Shown here: one piece after another, positions 10,463 through 20,407 of the stretch | Position numbering within the stretch: position 1 is the stretch's first letter | Layout of the letters: every line of letters starts with the position of its first letter | Assembly (NCBI RefSeq): GCF_018918125.1 | Contig: NZ_JAHLQA010000017.1 | Location: 1-64,000 of the forward strand | Source: Blautia sp. MSJ-19 | Lineage (GTDB): Bacteria > Bacillota > Clostridia > Lachnospirales > Lachnospiraceae | Length of the DNA: 64,000 nucleotides | Direction of reading: 5' to 3' | Made by a program: the position numbers and the translations under genes | The notes under the pieces: generated by a model | What the model was told of the DNA's origin: nothing | Database searches by the model: none | Seen by the model: the letters and a program-made list of their open reading frames with translations, nothing else

Positions 10463-11092
10463 ATGGGAATTTTTTCACCGGATGGTGCACTGGCAAGGTT
10501 TTTGAATACGCTTGGAAATCTGATCGTGCTGAATATCCTGACGATCGTCTGCTGTATCCCAATCTTTACAGCGGGCGCAGCCATGACAGCATTGTATACA
10601 ATGGTCATGCGTATGGTGCGTAAAGAAGACGGAAAGATCATTTCCGGATATTTCCATGCGTTTAAAGACAACTTCAAACAGGCGACGATTCTGTGGCTGA
10701 TCTTTGGCGGTCTGATCGCATTCATGACATTTGATATCTGGCTCCTTCGTTCCATTACAGGAACATTTGGAACCGTATACCGCGTGGTACTTTTTGTGAT
10801 CATACTGATTTTTGCGATGGTACTGCTTCATATTTTTGCAGTGCTGGCGCGTTTTGACAATACGATAAAAAATACAGCAAAGAATGCCCTGCTGTTCTGC
10901 GTAGGCAAACTTCCACAGGCAGTTCTGATGCTGATCCTGACACTGATCCCGGCGGCACTTCTGACAGTATCTTATCGATTTGTTTCGGTGGATTTTCTGA
11001 TCGGATTATCCGGACCGGCGTATCTGGCAGCGATTTATTTTGCAGATCTTTTCAAAAACTATGAAAATGTAGAGGAGGAAACAGTGGAATGA
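10463..11092 (+). CDS. YesL-like membrane protein (DUF624 family)
   Basis: About 209 residues with four to five hydrophobic helices. The N-terminus (MGIFSPDGALARFLNTLGNL) and the CCIPIFTAGAAMTALYTM segment are typical of DUF624/YesL, a family often next to sugar ABC transporters and YesMN systems but without a known biochemical role. I chose ATG at 10463, 9 nt after AGGAGG, not an upstream in-frame ATG that overlaps the previous gene. It overlaps the following GH3 gene by four bases (ATGA). Confidence 0.85.
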   Translation: MGIFSPDGALARFLNTLGNLIVLNILTIVCCIPIFTAGAAMTALYTMVMRMVRKEDGKIISGYFHAFKDNFKQATILWLIFGGLIAFMTFDIWLLRSITGTFGTVYRVVLFVIILIFAMVLLHIFAVLARFDNTIKNTAKNALLFCVGKLPQAVLMLILTLIPAALLTVSYRFVSVDFLIGLSGPAYLAAIYFADLFKNYENVEEETVE

Positions 11093-13614
11093 GAACCATC
11101 AAGACAAGACATTTCACAGGTACAACAGACAATACAGTAACAAAAAGAGAGATTGAAAACCGCAAGGTTGCAAGAAGAGCAGCCGCAGAAGGTATGGTAC
11201 TTCTGAAAAACGAAGGACAGCTTCTTCCGCTCAAAGAGGGAAGCAAGGTTGCTCTCTATGGTGTCGGCGCGTCCAGAACGATCAAGGGCGGCACCGGATC
11301 CGGTGATGTCAATGAGCGTGAAACAGTAAGTATTTTCCAGGGAATGAAAAATGCCGGATTTGTGATCACGACAGAAGACTGGCTTAATGATTACGACAGA
11401 CAGTATCAGGAAGCAAGATATGCATGGCGTGATGAGATTGAAGCAAGAGCTGCGAAGCTGGAAGATCAGGTGTCAGGCTTCTTTAATGTCTATGCTACGA
11501 CTCCGTTCAGAATGCCGGCAGGTGGTGCAATCACGCAGACAGATGCAGAAGTTGCCATCTATATTCTCAGCCGTGTGGCAGGAGAGGGAGCTGACCGTTT
11601 TGATGAAGCAGGAGATTATTACCTGACAGAAGATGAGAAGAAACAGCTCTCGGACATCTGCAGTCTGTACAAACATGTCGTTGTTGCAGTCAATACCGGT
11701 GGACTGGCTGATCTTTCCTTTATGGATGAATATAAAAATATTGAAGCACTTCTTCAGATCGTGCAGCCTGGTATGGAAGCCGGAAATGCGTTTGCTGACA
11801 TCATCAGCGGTAAGGTGACTCCATCCGGAAAGATGACGGATACCTGGGCATTTAAATATGAAGACTATCCGAACAGCAGGACATTCTCCCATAACAATGG
11901 AAACGTGGATAAAGAATTTTATACAGAGGGCATGTATGTCGGATACCGTTACTTTGACAGCTTTGATGTACCGGTAAGATATGGATTTGGATTTGGACTT
12001 TCCTATACAACATTTGAAACAAAAGTGCTTAAAACAGAACTGAAAGACAACAAGATTGTCGTGGAGACAGAAACCACCAACACAGGGGATACTTACAGCG
12101 GAAAAGAAGTTGTACAGCTCTATGCTACCTGTCCGGCAGGCAAACTGGAAAAAGAATACCGTCGTCTTGCTGCATTCGGTAAAACCAGACTTCTGGCACC
12201 GGGACAGAGTGAGAAACTGACATTTGAAATCGCACTGGATAAACTGGAATCCTACAGCGAAGCAGAAGCTGCATGGGTTCTGGAAAAAGGGTCTTATGTG
12301 ATCTGGGCAGGCAACAGTCTGGAAGCTTCCGCTCCGTGTGCGGTTCTTGCACTGGATGGAGATGTAACTCTTACTAAAACTCAGAATATCTGCCCGCTGA
12401 AGGACGAGCTGGAAGAGATGAAACAGCCTTCTGAGAAGATGAATCAGAAACTTGGCACACTTCTGAAATTTACAGAAGAAAAGGCACTTCCGGTTATGAA
12501 ATTAAAAGCAGCAGATGTAGAAACACGTGTGGTAGAATACCGCTCCAATGCAGAATGTGTACCTGCAGAAGCACGTGAATTCGTAGATACTTTAAGCACT
12601 GAGAAACTGGTTGCACTGGCAAGCGGAGATCCGGGTAAAGGACAGGGAAGCAACCTTGGTTCTGCCGGAATTTCTGTGCCGGGTTCTGCAGGTGAAACAA
12701 ATAACTGTGCACTGGAAGATGGTGTACCGGGAATTGTTCTGTCTGACGGACCGGCAGGTCTTCGTCTGATGAAGCATTATAACGTTTACGAAGGCAGGAT
12801 CGTCAACAAACCGTTTAAATTCAGCTTGGAAGGTGGGCTTTTCTGTGAAGGTGAACCGGCGGAACCGGGTGAAACCTGGTACCAGTACTGTACAGCCATT
12901 CCGGTAGGAACACTCCTTGCACAGACATGGGATACTGCTCTGATAGAGGAAGTCGGTGAAATGATCGGCGGTGAGATGGAAGAATTTTCCACTACCTTAT
13001 GGCTGGCTCCGGGTATGAACATCCATCGTAATCCACTGTGTGGACGTAACTTTGAATACTATTCCGAAGACCCGCTTGTTGCCGGAAAAATTGCAGCTGC
13101 CATGACAAACGGTGTACAGAAGGTACCGGGATGTGGAACTACAATCAAACATTTTGCATGCAACAATCAGGAAGACAACCGAATGGGTTCAGACAGTATC
13201 GTAAGTGAAAGAACTCTGCGTGAGATCTATCTGAAAGGATTTGAGATTGCAATCACAGAATCACAGCCAATGGCTGTTATGACCAGTTATAATCTGATCA
13301 ACGGAGTACATGCTGCAAACTGTGAAGATATCTGCACCAGAGCAGCAAGATGTGAGTGGGGATTCGAAGGTATGATCATGACTGACTGGACAACAACAGA
13401 AAAAGGACCGGACTGTACTGCTTCCGGATGTATGAGAGCAGGAAATGACCTGGTAATGCCTGGCGCATTCAGTGACAGAGACAATCTGAATCAGGAGCTT
13501 GCCGACGGAACACTTTCTATGGATGACCTCAAGGCATGCATCAGCCGTCTGGTAAATATCGTATGGCAGTCAAATCAGTTTGAGAATGCAGTTCCGTATA
13601 AGAAAGTAAAATAA
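11089..13614 (+). CDS. Beta-glucosidase, glycoside hydrolase family 3 with permuted domain order
   Basis: 841 residues and no signal peptide, so probably cytoplasmic hydrolysis of imported beta-glycosides. The domain order is inverted relative to standard GH3. The alpha/beta sandwich domain comes first (VLLKNEGQLLPL, KGGTGSGDVN; about 30-250), then a fibronectin-type III-like domain (about 290-415). The TIM-barrel domain is last (about 500-830), with SDGPAGLRL, KHFACNNQEDNR and the nucleophile Asp in MTDWT (about 766). The same reversed order is known from Butyrivibrio and Ruminococcus albus beta-glucosidases. It is translationally coupled to the preceding gene. Confidence 0.92.
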   Translation: MRTIKTRHFTGTTDNTVTKREIENRKVARRAAAEGMVLLKNEGQLLPLKEGSKVALYGVGASRTIKGGTGSGDVNERETVSIFQGMKNAGFVITTEDWLNDYDRQYQEARYAWRDEIEARAAKLEDQVSGFFNVYATTPFRMPAGGAITQTDAEVAIYILSRVAGEGADRFDEAGDYYLTEDEKKQLSDICSLYKHVVVAVNTGGLADLSFMDEYKNIEALLQIVQPGMEAGNAFADIISGKVTPSGKMTDTWAFKYEDYPNSRTFSHNNGNVDKEFYTEGMYVGYRYFDSFDVPVRYGFGFGLSYTTFETKVLKTELKDNKIVVETETTNTGDTYSGKEVVQLYATCPAGKLEKEYRRLAAFGKTRLLAPGQSEKLTFEIALDKLESYSEAEAAWVLEKGSYVIWAGNSLEASAPCAVLALDGDVTLTKTQNICPLKDELEEMKQPSEKMNQKLGTLLKFTEEKALPVMKLKAADVETRVVEYRSNAECVPAEAREFVDTLSTEKLVALASGDPGKGQGSNLGSAGISVPGSAGETNNCALEDGVPGIVLSDGPAGLRLMKHYNVYEGRIVNKPFKFSLEGGLFCEGEPAEPGETWYQYCTAIPVGTLLAQTWDTALIEEVGEMIGGEMEEFSTTLWLAPGMNIHRNPLCGRNFEYYSEDPLVAGKIAAAMTNGVQKVPGCGTTIKHFACNNQEDNRMGSDSIVSERTLREIYLKGFEIAITESQPMAVMTSYNLINGVHAANCEDICTRAARCEWGFEGMIMTDWTTTEKGPDCTASGCMRAGNDLVMPGAFSDRDNLNQELADGTLSMDDLKACISRLVNIVWQSNQFENAVPYKKVK

Positions 13615-13680
13615 TCTTCGGATACAACTTTGTAAAACGAAGTAAATCATTTGTAGAAGCAATAATAATGAGGCAAAATT

Positions 13681-16600
13681 ATGAGCGAAAAAAACTTTGA
13701 AATATATGATCTGAGAGTCAGTCAGATCACAGAAGCACTTGGTCTGGATGTGGAAAAACCGGTATTTTCCTGGAAACTGAAATCTGAGAAACAGAACACT
13801 CAGCAGAAACAGGCACAGATCCTGGTTGGAAAATCAGCAGGCAGTGCAGATGCATGGGACAGTGGAGTGATGGACACTGATGAGTCAGCAGGAACTGCTT
13901 ATGCAGGTGAAGCTCTGGAAGCAGAGACAAGATATTATGTAACAGTAAAGGCATGGAATCAGGATGGAGAAGAGGCAGAGACCTCTTCCTGGTTCGAGAC
14001 CGGTCTGATGAACGGAAATATTTCCGCATGGGACGGCGCAAAGTGGATCGGTGCCCCGGAATTTAACGTGGCATCTGAGAAACTTGGCGTGTTTGTACTG
14101 GAAAGCACCTTCCGCATCAAAGAGGGCACGAAAGCAGGCATTGTATTTGGTGCAAATGATGCGAGACTTATGGATATCAGCAAAAACGAGCTTCAGGTTG
14201 AAGGAGCGAACGATATCCGTTTCGTCCTGAATATTGAGAAAAAACCGGCCGTGATCGAAGTCTACAGAAGAGGATACTGCAAAGAAGATGTTGCAGATGT
14301 TCCGCTGTATGAACTCGGCACCAAAGATCTGGAAACAGGAAAAGAACTGGTCACAGAAGAAAACAGGCATGATTTCCACAAACTGACGATTGAAGTAGAA
14401 GGAAATGGTGCGTATACGTATCTGGATGACTGCAAAGTGGATGAAGCATACAGAGAAAGCCCGTTTGGTGGACAGATGAGAATTCCAAGACAGTTGAATC
14501 CGCTTGGCGCATTTGATGTCACGACATTTCCGCGTCTCTGTGAGATGGGATATTATGTAGGAGCGGACAGTGAGGCAGAATATCAGGGAATCCGTGTACG
14601 CAATTTAAGAAAACCGTGTGCAGAGATCCTTGCTGTTGATACAGAAAACGGAAAGACTCTCAAAGGAGAATGCCTGGAGATTTCCAACCCGAGTCGTTTT
14701 TCTCTGCCGATGCTCCGTACAAACTTTACGGTAAACGGCAAAGTGGCAAGTGCAAGACTGTATGCAACGGCACGTGGTATCTATGAATGCAGCATGAATG
14801 GAAAACGTGTGACAGAGGAATATTTTGCACCGGGAGCAAGCCAGTATGACAGTCATTTGATGTATCAGACTTACGATGTGACCGATCTGGTACAGGAAGG
14901 CGAAAACGGTATCGGATGCATTCTCGCATCCGGATGGTGGAGCGATTCTTTCAGCTTCCGTCTGTACAATTATAACTACTGGGGTGACAGGCCATCCTTC
15001 CTTGGAAGACTGGTCATCACTTATGAAGACGGACACAAAGAGACCATTGTTACCGATGATAATACCTGGCAGTATTTTGGCGAAGGACCATATCGCTATG
15101 CGGGATTCTTTAACGGTGAGACTTATGATGCACGTCTGGAAGACTGTTATTATGATTTTTCCAGACCGGATTTCAAAGCAGATGGCATGAAGAAGCCGGA
15201 AGTAATCACACCGGTTGTGATGGAGGAACAGGAAGGTATCTTCCCGGGAGCCGCATGCTGGCCGGCGATGAATGAGAAAGAGCCGGAACTTGTCGGAAAC
15301 TATCAGGCACCGGTACATGAGGTGGAAACTTTTACCGCAAAATCAATGACTGAGCCGTTACTGGGCACGTATATCTATGATCTGGAACAGGAGATCGCAG
15401 GTGTACCGCTTCTGAAACTGAAAGGAAAAGCAGGACAGAAGGTTACGATCCGTTATGGCGAAGTCCTTTATCCGGATCTGCCGGAATATGAAGGCCTTGT
15501 TGGACAGATGCTGCAGGCAAACCTGCGGGAAGCGTCCAATGAGGACACTTATTACTGCAAAGGTGAAGGCGTAGAAATCTATAAGCCAAGATTTACGTTC
15601 CACGGATTCCGTTATATTGAGATCAGTGGTGTGGACGAAGCTCCGGCACTCGAAGATGTGCAGGCAGTCCTTCTTTCCAGCGTGGACAAGATCACCGGAA
15701 AATTCCACTGTGACAACGAGCTGATCAACCGTTTTACACAGAACGTGAAATTCAGCCAGTACTGTAACTTTATCAGTATCCCGACCGATTGCCCGCAGAG
15801 AAATGAGCGTATGGGATGGATGGGAGATACCCATATCTTCTGCCGTACTGCAACCTATCAGAGCAATGTGAAGAACTTCTATCTGAGAAACCTGCAGGCA
15901 ATGAAAGACATGCAGACAGAAGAAGGCAGACTGCCGAGTATCGCACCGGCTGGCGGCGGTTTTGGCGGACAGACTTATGAGAGTGCCATGATCCTGATGG
16001 TATGGGAACTGTATCAGCAGTATGGAGATGCAGCACTGATCGATGAATATTATGATTCGATGGATCGCTGGATGGACAGCATGAAAGCCTTCGGGCTTCC
16101 GGGAACACCGGCACTTCATGAGAGTGAGTGGCTGGGTGACTGGCTGGCTCCGGTTCCGGCAGACAATTACCTGATCTTCAATGCATTCCATTACAGAAAT
16201 GCAGTTCTTATGGAAAGATTTGCCACACTTACCGGAAACACCGAAGGACAGAGGAAATATCACCAGATTGCCGAAGAGACAAAGACATACTGGAACGATA
16301 CTTTCACAGATAAAGAGACTGGTATCACAAAGAATGCGGACGGAACTACCTGTGATGTACAGGGAAGCTACTCCATCGGTCTGAACTGCGACGTGTTTGC
16401 CGATGCAGTCAGAGAAAAAGCATTTGCACACCTGGAACGTACGACAAGAGAAGGCAACTACACGATCCAGTCCGGCTTCTTCGGAACCGGTCCGATCAAT
16501 CCGATGCTGAGCAAAGGCGGCTATCCGGAAGCTGCTCAGAAGACAATCACACAGACTGCTTTCCCGAGCTGGCTGTATCCGGTCACACAGGGCGCGACCA

Positions 16601-16965
16601 CGATCTGGGAGAGATGGAACAGTTTCACCCGCGAAAACGGATTCGGTGGAAACAACTCCATGAACAGCTTCAACCATTATTCACTGGGAAGTGTCTTAAG
16701 CTGGCTGTATGAAAATACACTCGGTATCCAGAGAGATGAAGAGCATCCGGGCTACAAACACTTCACGCTGAAACCGGAGATGGGAACACTTGCATTTGCA
16801 GAAGGCGGCTTTGATACTCCTTACGGACGCATCGAAAGTGCATGGAAACAGACCGAAAACGGCTATTCCTACACCTGCCGCATTCCGGAAAACACAACAG
16901 CGACTCTGGTTCTCGGTGGCGAGACAAAAGAGCTTGGAAGCGGAGAATATACTTTCGCATTATAA
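13681..16965 (+). CDS. Alpha-L-rhamnosidase, glycoside hydrolase family 78
   Basis: Removes terminal alpha-L-rhamnose from plant glycosides or pectin side chains. 1,094 residues without signal peptide, so it probably works on imported substrates. The N-terminal Ig-like domain begins EIYDLRVSQITEALGLDVEKPVFSW across residues 7-31. A rhamnosidase N domain follows (about 330-500). The catalytic (alpha/alpha)6 barrel contains DCPQRNERMGWMGD (about 703-716), the GH78 signature with catalytic acidic residues, and ends in a beta-sandwich C domain. It lies 66 bp after the GH3 gene, in the same operon. Confidence 0.93.
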   Translation: MSEKNFEIYDLRVSQITEALGLDVEKPVFSWKLKSEKQNTQQKQAQILVGKSAGSADAWDSGVMDTDESAGTAYAGEALEAETRYYVTVKAWNQDGEEAETSSWFETGLMNGNISAWDGAKWIGAPEFNVASEKLGVFVLESTFRIKEGTKAGIVFGANDARLMDISKNELQVEGANDIRFVLNIEKKPAVIEVYRRGYCKEDVADVPLYELGTKDLETGKELVTEENRHDFHKLTIEVEGNGAYTYLDDCKVDEAYRESPFGGQMRIPRQLNPLGAFDVTTFPRLCEMGYYVGADSEAEYQGIRVRNLRKPCAEILAVDTENGKTLKGECLEISNPSRFSLPMLRTNFTVNGKVASARLYATARGIYECSMNGKRVTEEYFAPGASQYDSHLMYQTYDVTDLVQEGENGIGCILASGWWSDSFSFRLYNYNYWGDRPSFLGRLVITYEDGHKETIVTDDNTWQYFGEGPYRYAGFFNGETYDARLEDCYYDFSRPDFKADGMKKPEVITPVVMEEQEGIFPGAACWPAMNEKEPELVGNYQAPVHEVETFTAKSMTEPLLGTYIYDLEQEIAGVPLLKLKGKAGQKVTIRYGEVLYPDLPEYEGLVGQMLQANLREASNEDTYYCKGEGVEIYKPRFTFHGFRYIEISGVDEAPALEDVQAVLLSSVDKITGKFHCDNELINRFTQNVKFSQYCNFISIPTDCPQRNERMGWMGDTHIFCRTATYQSNVKNFYLRNLQAMKDMQTEEGRLPSIAPAGGGFGGQTYESAMILMVWELYQQYGDAALIDEYYDSMDRWMDSMKAFGLPGTPALHESEWLGDWLAPVPADNYLIFNAFHYRNAVLMERFATLTGNTEGQRKYHQIAEETKTYWNDTFTDKETGITKNADGTTCDVQGSYSIGLNCDVFADAVREKAFAHLERTTREGNYTIQSGFFGTGPINPMLSKGGYPEAAQKTITQTAFPSWLYPVTQGATTIWERWNSFTRENGFGGNNSMNSFNHYSLGSVLSWLYENTLGIQRDEEHPGYKHFTLKPEMGTLAFAEGGFDTPYGRIESAWKQTENGYSYTCRIPENTTATLVLGGETKELGSGEYTFAL

Positions 16966-16971
16966 AAAACG

Positions 16972-17032
16972 ATATCTGCCAGAATTCAGGCTGGAAAACC
17001 AGAAGGTTTCATGCTAGAATTTTGGCAGATAT
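16972..17032 (+). terminator. Terminator-like inverted repeat after the rhamnosidase
   Basis: ATATCTGCCA (16972-16981) pairs with TGGCAGATAT (17023-17032) across a 41-nt loop. The following TTGTCATAT is only modestly T-rich, so termination is likely but not certain. Confidence 0.5.
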
Positions 17033-17056
17033 TGTCATATCAGGGGGAAGGATCAG

Positions 17057-18307
17057 ATGAAAAAGAAACGAAACCTACTGTTTTTGGTTCTGGCTGTCTT
17101 GTTTATTTCTCTGGCAGGTGGAGGTACTGTTGCATCTGCAGCAAGCTCATTTCCAAAGCTGCAGGCTGCTCCGGCCGGAAAGATTGTCAGCAGGAATAAC
17201 AGACTGTATTACCGCTGTGCGAATAAGAAGTACTGCAAAAATAAATATCTGCGCATCAAGGGCAAGCATTATTACTTTGACAGTACAGGAAAAGCCTGGT
17301 ATGGAATGCATACGATCAACGGTAAGAAGTATTATTTTGGAACCCGTTCACAGTGCTACCTGTATAAAAACCGTCTGTTCCGATACAAGAACGGTTATTA
17401 TTATGCAAAAAAAACAGGACCTCTTGTTACCGGTTGCTGGTACACATTTCCCTCGGGTAAGAGATACTATTTTGATTCCACCGGAAAAGCGTATACCGGG
17501 AAAAAGACAATCAACAAAACAACCTATTATTTTGCGAATGATGGTTCTTTGAATCATTCTGGTCTGAATTATAATCTGACTTCAGACTGTGCGATCCTTA
17601 TCAATGCGGATACAGGTAAGGTATTGTATGCCAAAAACGAAAATCTCCGACATGCAAATGCCAGCACGACCAAGATCATGACCTGCATTCTTGCTCTTGA
17701 GAACAGCAAGATGAATGAGGTCGTGAAATTTTCTTCCAGGGCAGTCTCCATGGAAGCGACAAAGTTATATGCCAGAAAGGGAGAAAAATTTTATATGAAG
17801 GATCTTCTTTACTCGCTAATGATTCCCTCACATAACGATACGGCGACAGCGATTGCGGAGCATATAAGCGGTTCGCAGAATAAATTTGTCAGTCTCATGA
17901 ATCAGAAAGCGACAGCACTTGGCTGTACCAATACGCATTTTGCAACGCCAAATGGTCTGGATGCCGGATATGATCACTACACAACAGCATCGGATCTTGC
18001 AAAAATCGCCAGTTATGCGATTGAGAAACCTGCCTTTCAGAAAATTGTCAATACAAAGAGTTATTCCTTCAGAAGTATCAATACACGTCGGCGCTTTTCT
18101 GTAAGTACTACAAATGAACTCCTTGGCAATACGCCAGGTGTGATCGGAATGAAGACCGGATATACCAATAAGGCCGGGTATTGTTTTGTAGGTCTGTGTC
18201 GTTCGCAACGGGGAAATACATACATATCGGTTGTTCTGGGCGGCCCGACGTCCAATGCACGCTGGAGAGATTCCAGAACACTTCTGAATTACGCATATAA
18301 GCATTGA
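17057..18307 (+). CDS. D-alanyl-D-alanine carboxypeptidase with N-terminal wall-binding repeats
   Basis: Exported penicillin-binding protein (peptidase S11, DacA-like) that trims the terminal D-Ala from peptidoglycan stem peptides. Signal peptide at residues 1-30 (AGGGTVASAAS). Residues 40-170 hold about four aromatic repeats of the YYFDSTGKA and YYF type, as in choline/cell-wall-binding modules. The catalytic domain (about 180-400) has SxxK in STTK (S203, K206), SxN as S258-H-N and KTG at about 366-368. The usual C-terminal beta domain and membrane anchor are missing, so the repeats presumably anchor it. It stands alone between two terminators. Confidence 0.92.
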   Translation: MKKKRNLLFLVLAVLFISLAGGGTVASAASSFPKLQAAPAGKIVSRNNRLYYRCANKKYCKNKYLRIKGKHYYFDSTGKAWYGMHTINGKKYYFGTRSQCYLYKNRLFRYKNGYYYAKKTGPLVTGCWYTFPSGKRYYFDSTGKAYTGKKTINKTTYYFANDGSLNHSGLNYNLTSDCAILINADTGKVLYAKNENLRHANASTTKIMTCILALENSKMNEVVKFSSRAVSMEATKLYARKGEKFYMKDLLYSLMIPSHNDTATAIAEHISGSQNKFVSLMNQKATALGCTNTHFATPNGLDAGYDHYTTASDLAKIASYAIEKPAFQKIVNTKSYSFRSINTRRRFSVSTTNELLGNTPGVIGMKTGYTNKAGYCFVGLCRSQRGNTYISVVLGGPTSNARWRDSRTLLNYAYKH

Positions 18308-18325
18308 GAAAATAAAAAACACAGG

Positions 18326-18385
18326 ATCGGACTTTCAGTCAGTATCAGATAAAAGATACTGGTTGAAAGTCTGATTTTATTTTGG
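18326..18385 (+). terminator. Terminator after the carboxypeptidase gene
   Basis: A 21-nt arm at 18326-18346 pairs with 18355-18375 (ATCGGACTTTCAGTCAGTAT / GATACTGGTTGAAAGTCTGA), followed by TTTATTTT. Confidence 0.8.
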
Positions 18386-18485
18386 GGGTTAAAATAAAAA
18401 AACCAACTTTATTCATAAGAATCTGTATTTACCTGAAAAAATGCCATGCTTATAATTATGGATAATAAAAGAATTAAAAAAATCA

Positions 18486-18531
18486 GTAACTATTCAGCAG
18501 GTAGTATCCCGCGAGGGCACTGAACAGTTAC
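18486..18531. repeat. Imperfect palindrome with a CCCGCGA loop
   Basis: GTAACTATTCAG (18486-18497) pairs at 11 of 12 positions with CTGAACAGTTAC (18520-18531). The loop holds TATCCCGCGAGGGCA. There is no T tail. It resembles a dispersed palindromic element rather than a terminator. Confidence 0.5.
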
Positions 18532-18568
18532 GAAAATCACACCTAATTTGTATGAAAAGGAAATATAT

Positions 18569-20407
18569 ATGAATCATAAAAAATTTACCATGCGTAATGC
18601 ATTGCTTGTCTTTTGTATTACGAGTGTGGTATTTGCGCTTCTTTTGCAGACTTTTTTATTTCATCAGACACTCAGGCGGCAGATCCGGGCGGAGAGTATT
18701 TCGGATCATGAGATCTCGCTCAACAAGATGCAGACAGACATCGCGTCTTTTATCCATAATGTACGTACCGAAATGCTGACGATCTACAGTGAGCAGGATC
18801 TGATCAGTGATCTTCGGTCGGCGGCAGAAGAAGGAACCAGCCTCAAGGATTATTACTGGAGAAGCTGGTATTTTGCCAGAAAGCGTTTTACGAAAGAAGA
18901 TCAGCTTCTTGCACTGTATCTGTACGATACACAGGACAAAGTTGTCAGTGCCTACCGATATAATGCGTCTTCTTTTCCAAGAGATCTGTATCAGACGGAG
19001 TATGATTCCAACACAGAAAGACTCTATGATTATGTACATGATAAACGGACAGACTTTATGATTTCCGGCTATTACAATCCCGTTGCAAAACGAAGTGTGG
19101 TCCGTCTGGTGCTGAAACTCCATAATTATGATGAGGAAAGAGAAAATATCGGATATCTGGTATGTGATATCAATAGTTCTGCATTCACGTCGATCATGTC
19201 CAAGTATGTTGATGTAGAACAGGTCTGTCTGTGGCTGCAGCCTGTAGGTGACCAGGTGATAGCAAAAACAGGACAGGCTTCTGTATCGCAGAAAAGAATC
19301 CAGAAACAGCTTGCAAAGGTGGTCGAAAATTATTACAACTCTGATCAGCTTGAACAGGAATATGATGGAAATTACCTGATACAGGTTTCGCAGGAAGATT
19401 ATAATCTGGAAGCATTTGTCCTGGTATCGCAGTCTCTTTTGACAGCAACACAGAAATCGCTGATACGGACACTTCTGATCATTATGGCAGGTATGATCGG
19501 TGCAATCGTTCTGCTTGTATTTATGCTGTCCAGATGGATGACAAAACCGGTAGAAGAAATGAGAAACACCATTGTCCGTATCAAAAACGGAGAGTCATCT
19601 CTGCGTGTAAGTCCGGTCGGATGGTCAGAAGAACTGACAGTACTTGGAACAGAATTTAACGAAATGCTGGACCGTATCCAGGCGATGGCAGAAGAAGAAC
19701 TCCAGAATAAGATGCTGGTGGAGCGAACAGAGTTCAAAATGTTTCAGGCACAGATCAACCCACACTTTCTGTATAACACATTAAATACCATGAGTGGGAT
19801 TGCGAATGCACAGAACTGTCCTCTTGTAAGCGGGCTCTGTCATTCCCTGTCAGCGATTTTCCGCTACAGCCTGAATATGACGGATGAACTTTCTACCATT
19901 CAGAATGAGATGGATCATGTCCGTAATTATCTTTATGTCATGGATGTACGGAACGGATCTTCGGTGGCATATGAATATCAGATCGACAATGCAACACTGA
20001 AGGACAGACTTCCAAGAATCTGCCTTCAGCCGGTGGTGGAGAATGCGCTTACACACGGCCTCAGAAATACCAGGAGAAAAGACAAGAAACTTCTGATCCG
20101 TTCCGAACATATCGGAGAAAATCTTGTGGTCACAATTTCAGATAATGGTACAGGAATGGATGCGGAAGCCATGAACATACTTCTGAAGAAAAATGACCGG
20201 AAACGTGTGGAGACAGGCGTTTCTATCGGAATCCTGAATGTAAATGCACGATTGAAACAATTGTTTGGACCGGAATACGGACTGTGGATCGAAAGTCAGG
20301 CCGGAGAGGGTACAATGGTCACGATCACAGTTCCGATCGTTTCCAGTGAGGAAGAGAATGGGGAAAATATAACAGGAGGTGCCCATTGTGAAAAAGATGA
20401 AATATAA
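18569..20407 (+). CDS. Sensor histidine kinase, YesM family (second system)
   Basis: Membrane kinase of about 612 residues. I chose ATG at 18569 (after AAAAGG), not the in-frame TTG upstream. Membrane helices lie at about residues 9-28 and 300-322 with a large extracytoplasmic sensor between. HAMP (MTKPVEEMRNTI), the phospho-acceptor His in QINPHFLYNTLNTMSG (about 390), the N box (VVENALTHG) and the G box (SDNGTGMD) are all present. Its 3' end overlaps the response regulator by about 20 bp, so the pair is coupled. The CUT2 transporter downstream is the likely target. Confidence 0.93.
   Translation: MNHKKFTMRNALLVFCITSVVFALLLQTFLFHQTLRRQIRAESISDHEISLNKMQTDIASFIHNVRTEMLTIYSEQDLISDLRSAAEEGTSLKDYYWRSWYFARKRFTKEDQLLALYLYDTQDKVVSAYRYNASSFPRDLYQTEYDSNTERLYDYVHDKRTDFMISGYYNPVAKRSVVRLVLKLHNYDEERENIGYLVCDINSSAFTSIMSKYVDVEQVCLWLQPVGDQVIAKTGQASVSQKRIQKQLAKVVENYYNSDQLEQEYDGNYLIQVSQEDYNLEAFVLVSQSLLTATQKSLIRTLLIIMAGMIGAIVLLVFMLSRWMTKPVEEMRNTIVRIKNGESSLRVSPVGWSEELTVLGTEFNEMLDRIQAMAEEELQNKMLVERTEFKMFQAQINPHFLYNTLNTMSGIANAQNCPLVSGLCHSLSAIFRYSLNMTDELSTIQNEMDHVRNYLYVMDVRNGSSVAYEYQIDNATLKDRLPRICLQPVVENALTHGLRNTRRKDKKLLIRSEHIGENLVVTISDNGTGMDAEAMNILLKKNDRKRVETGVSIGILNVNARLKQLFGPEYGLWIESQAGEGTMVTITVPIVSSEEENGENITGGAHCEKDEI

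Noticed and set aside
15358-16677. A 439-codon minus-strand frame inside the rhamnosidase gene
   Set aside because: Antisense shadow; the sense strand encodes the intact GH78 catalytic domain.
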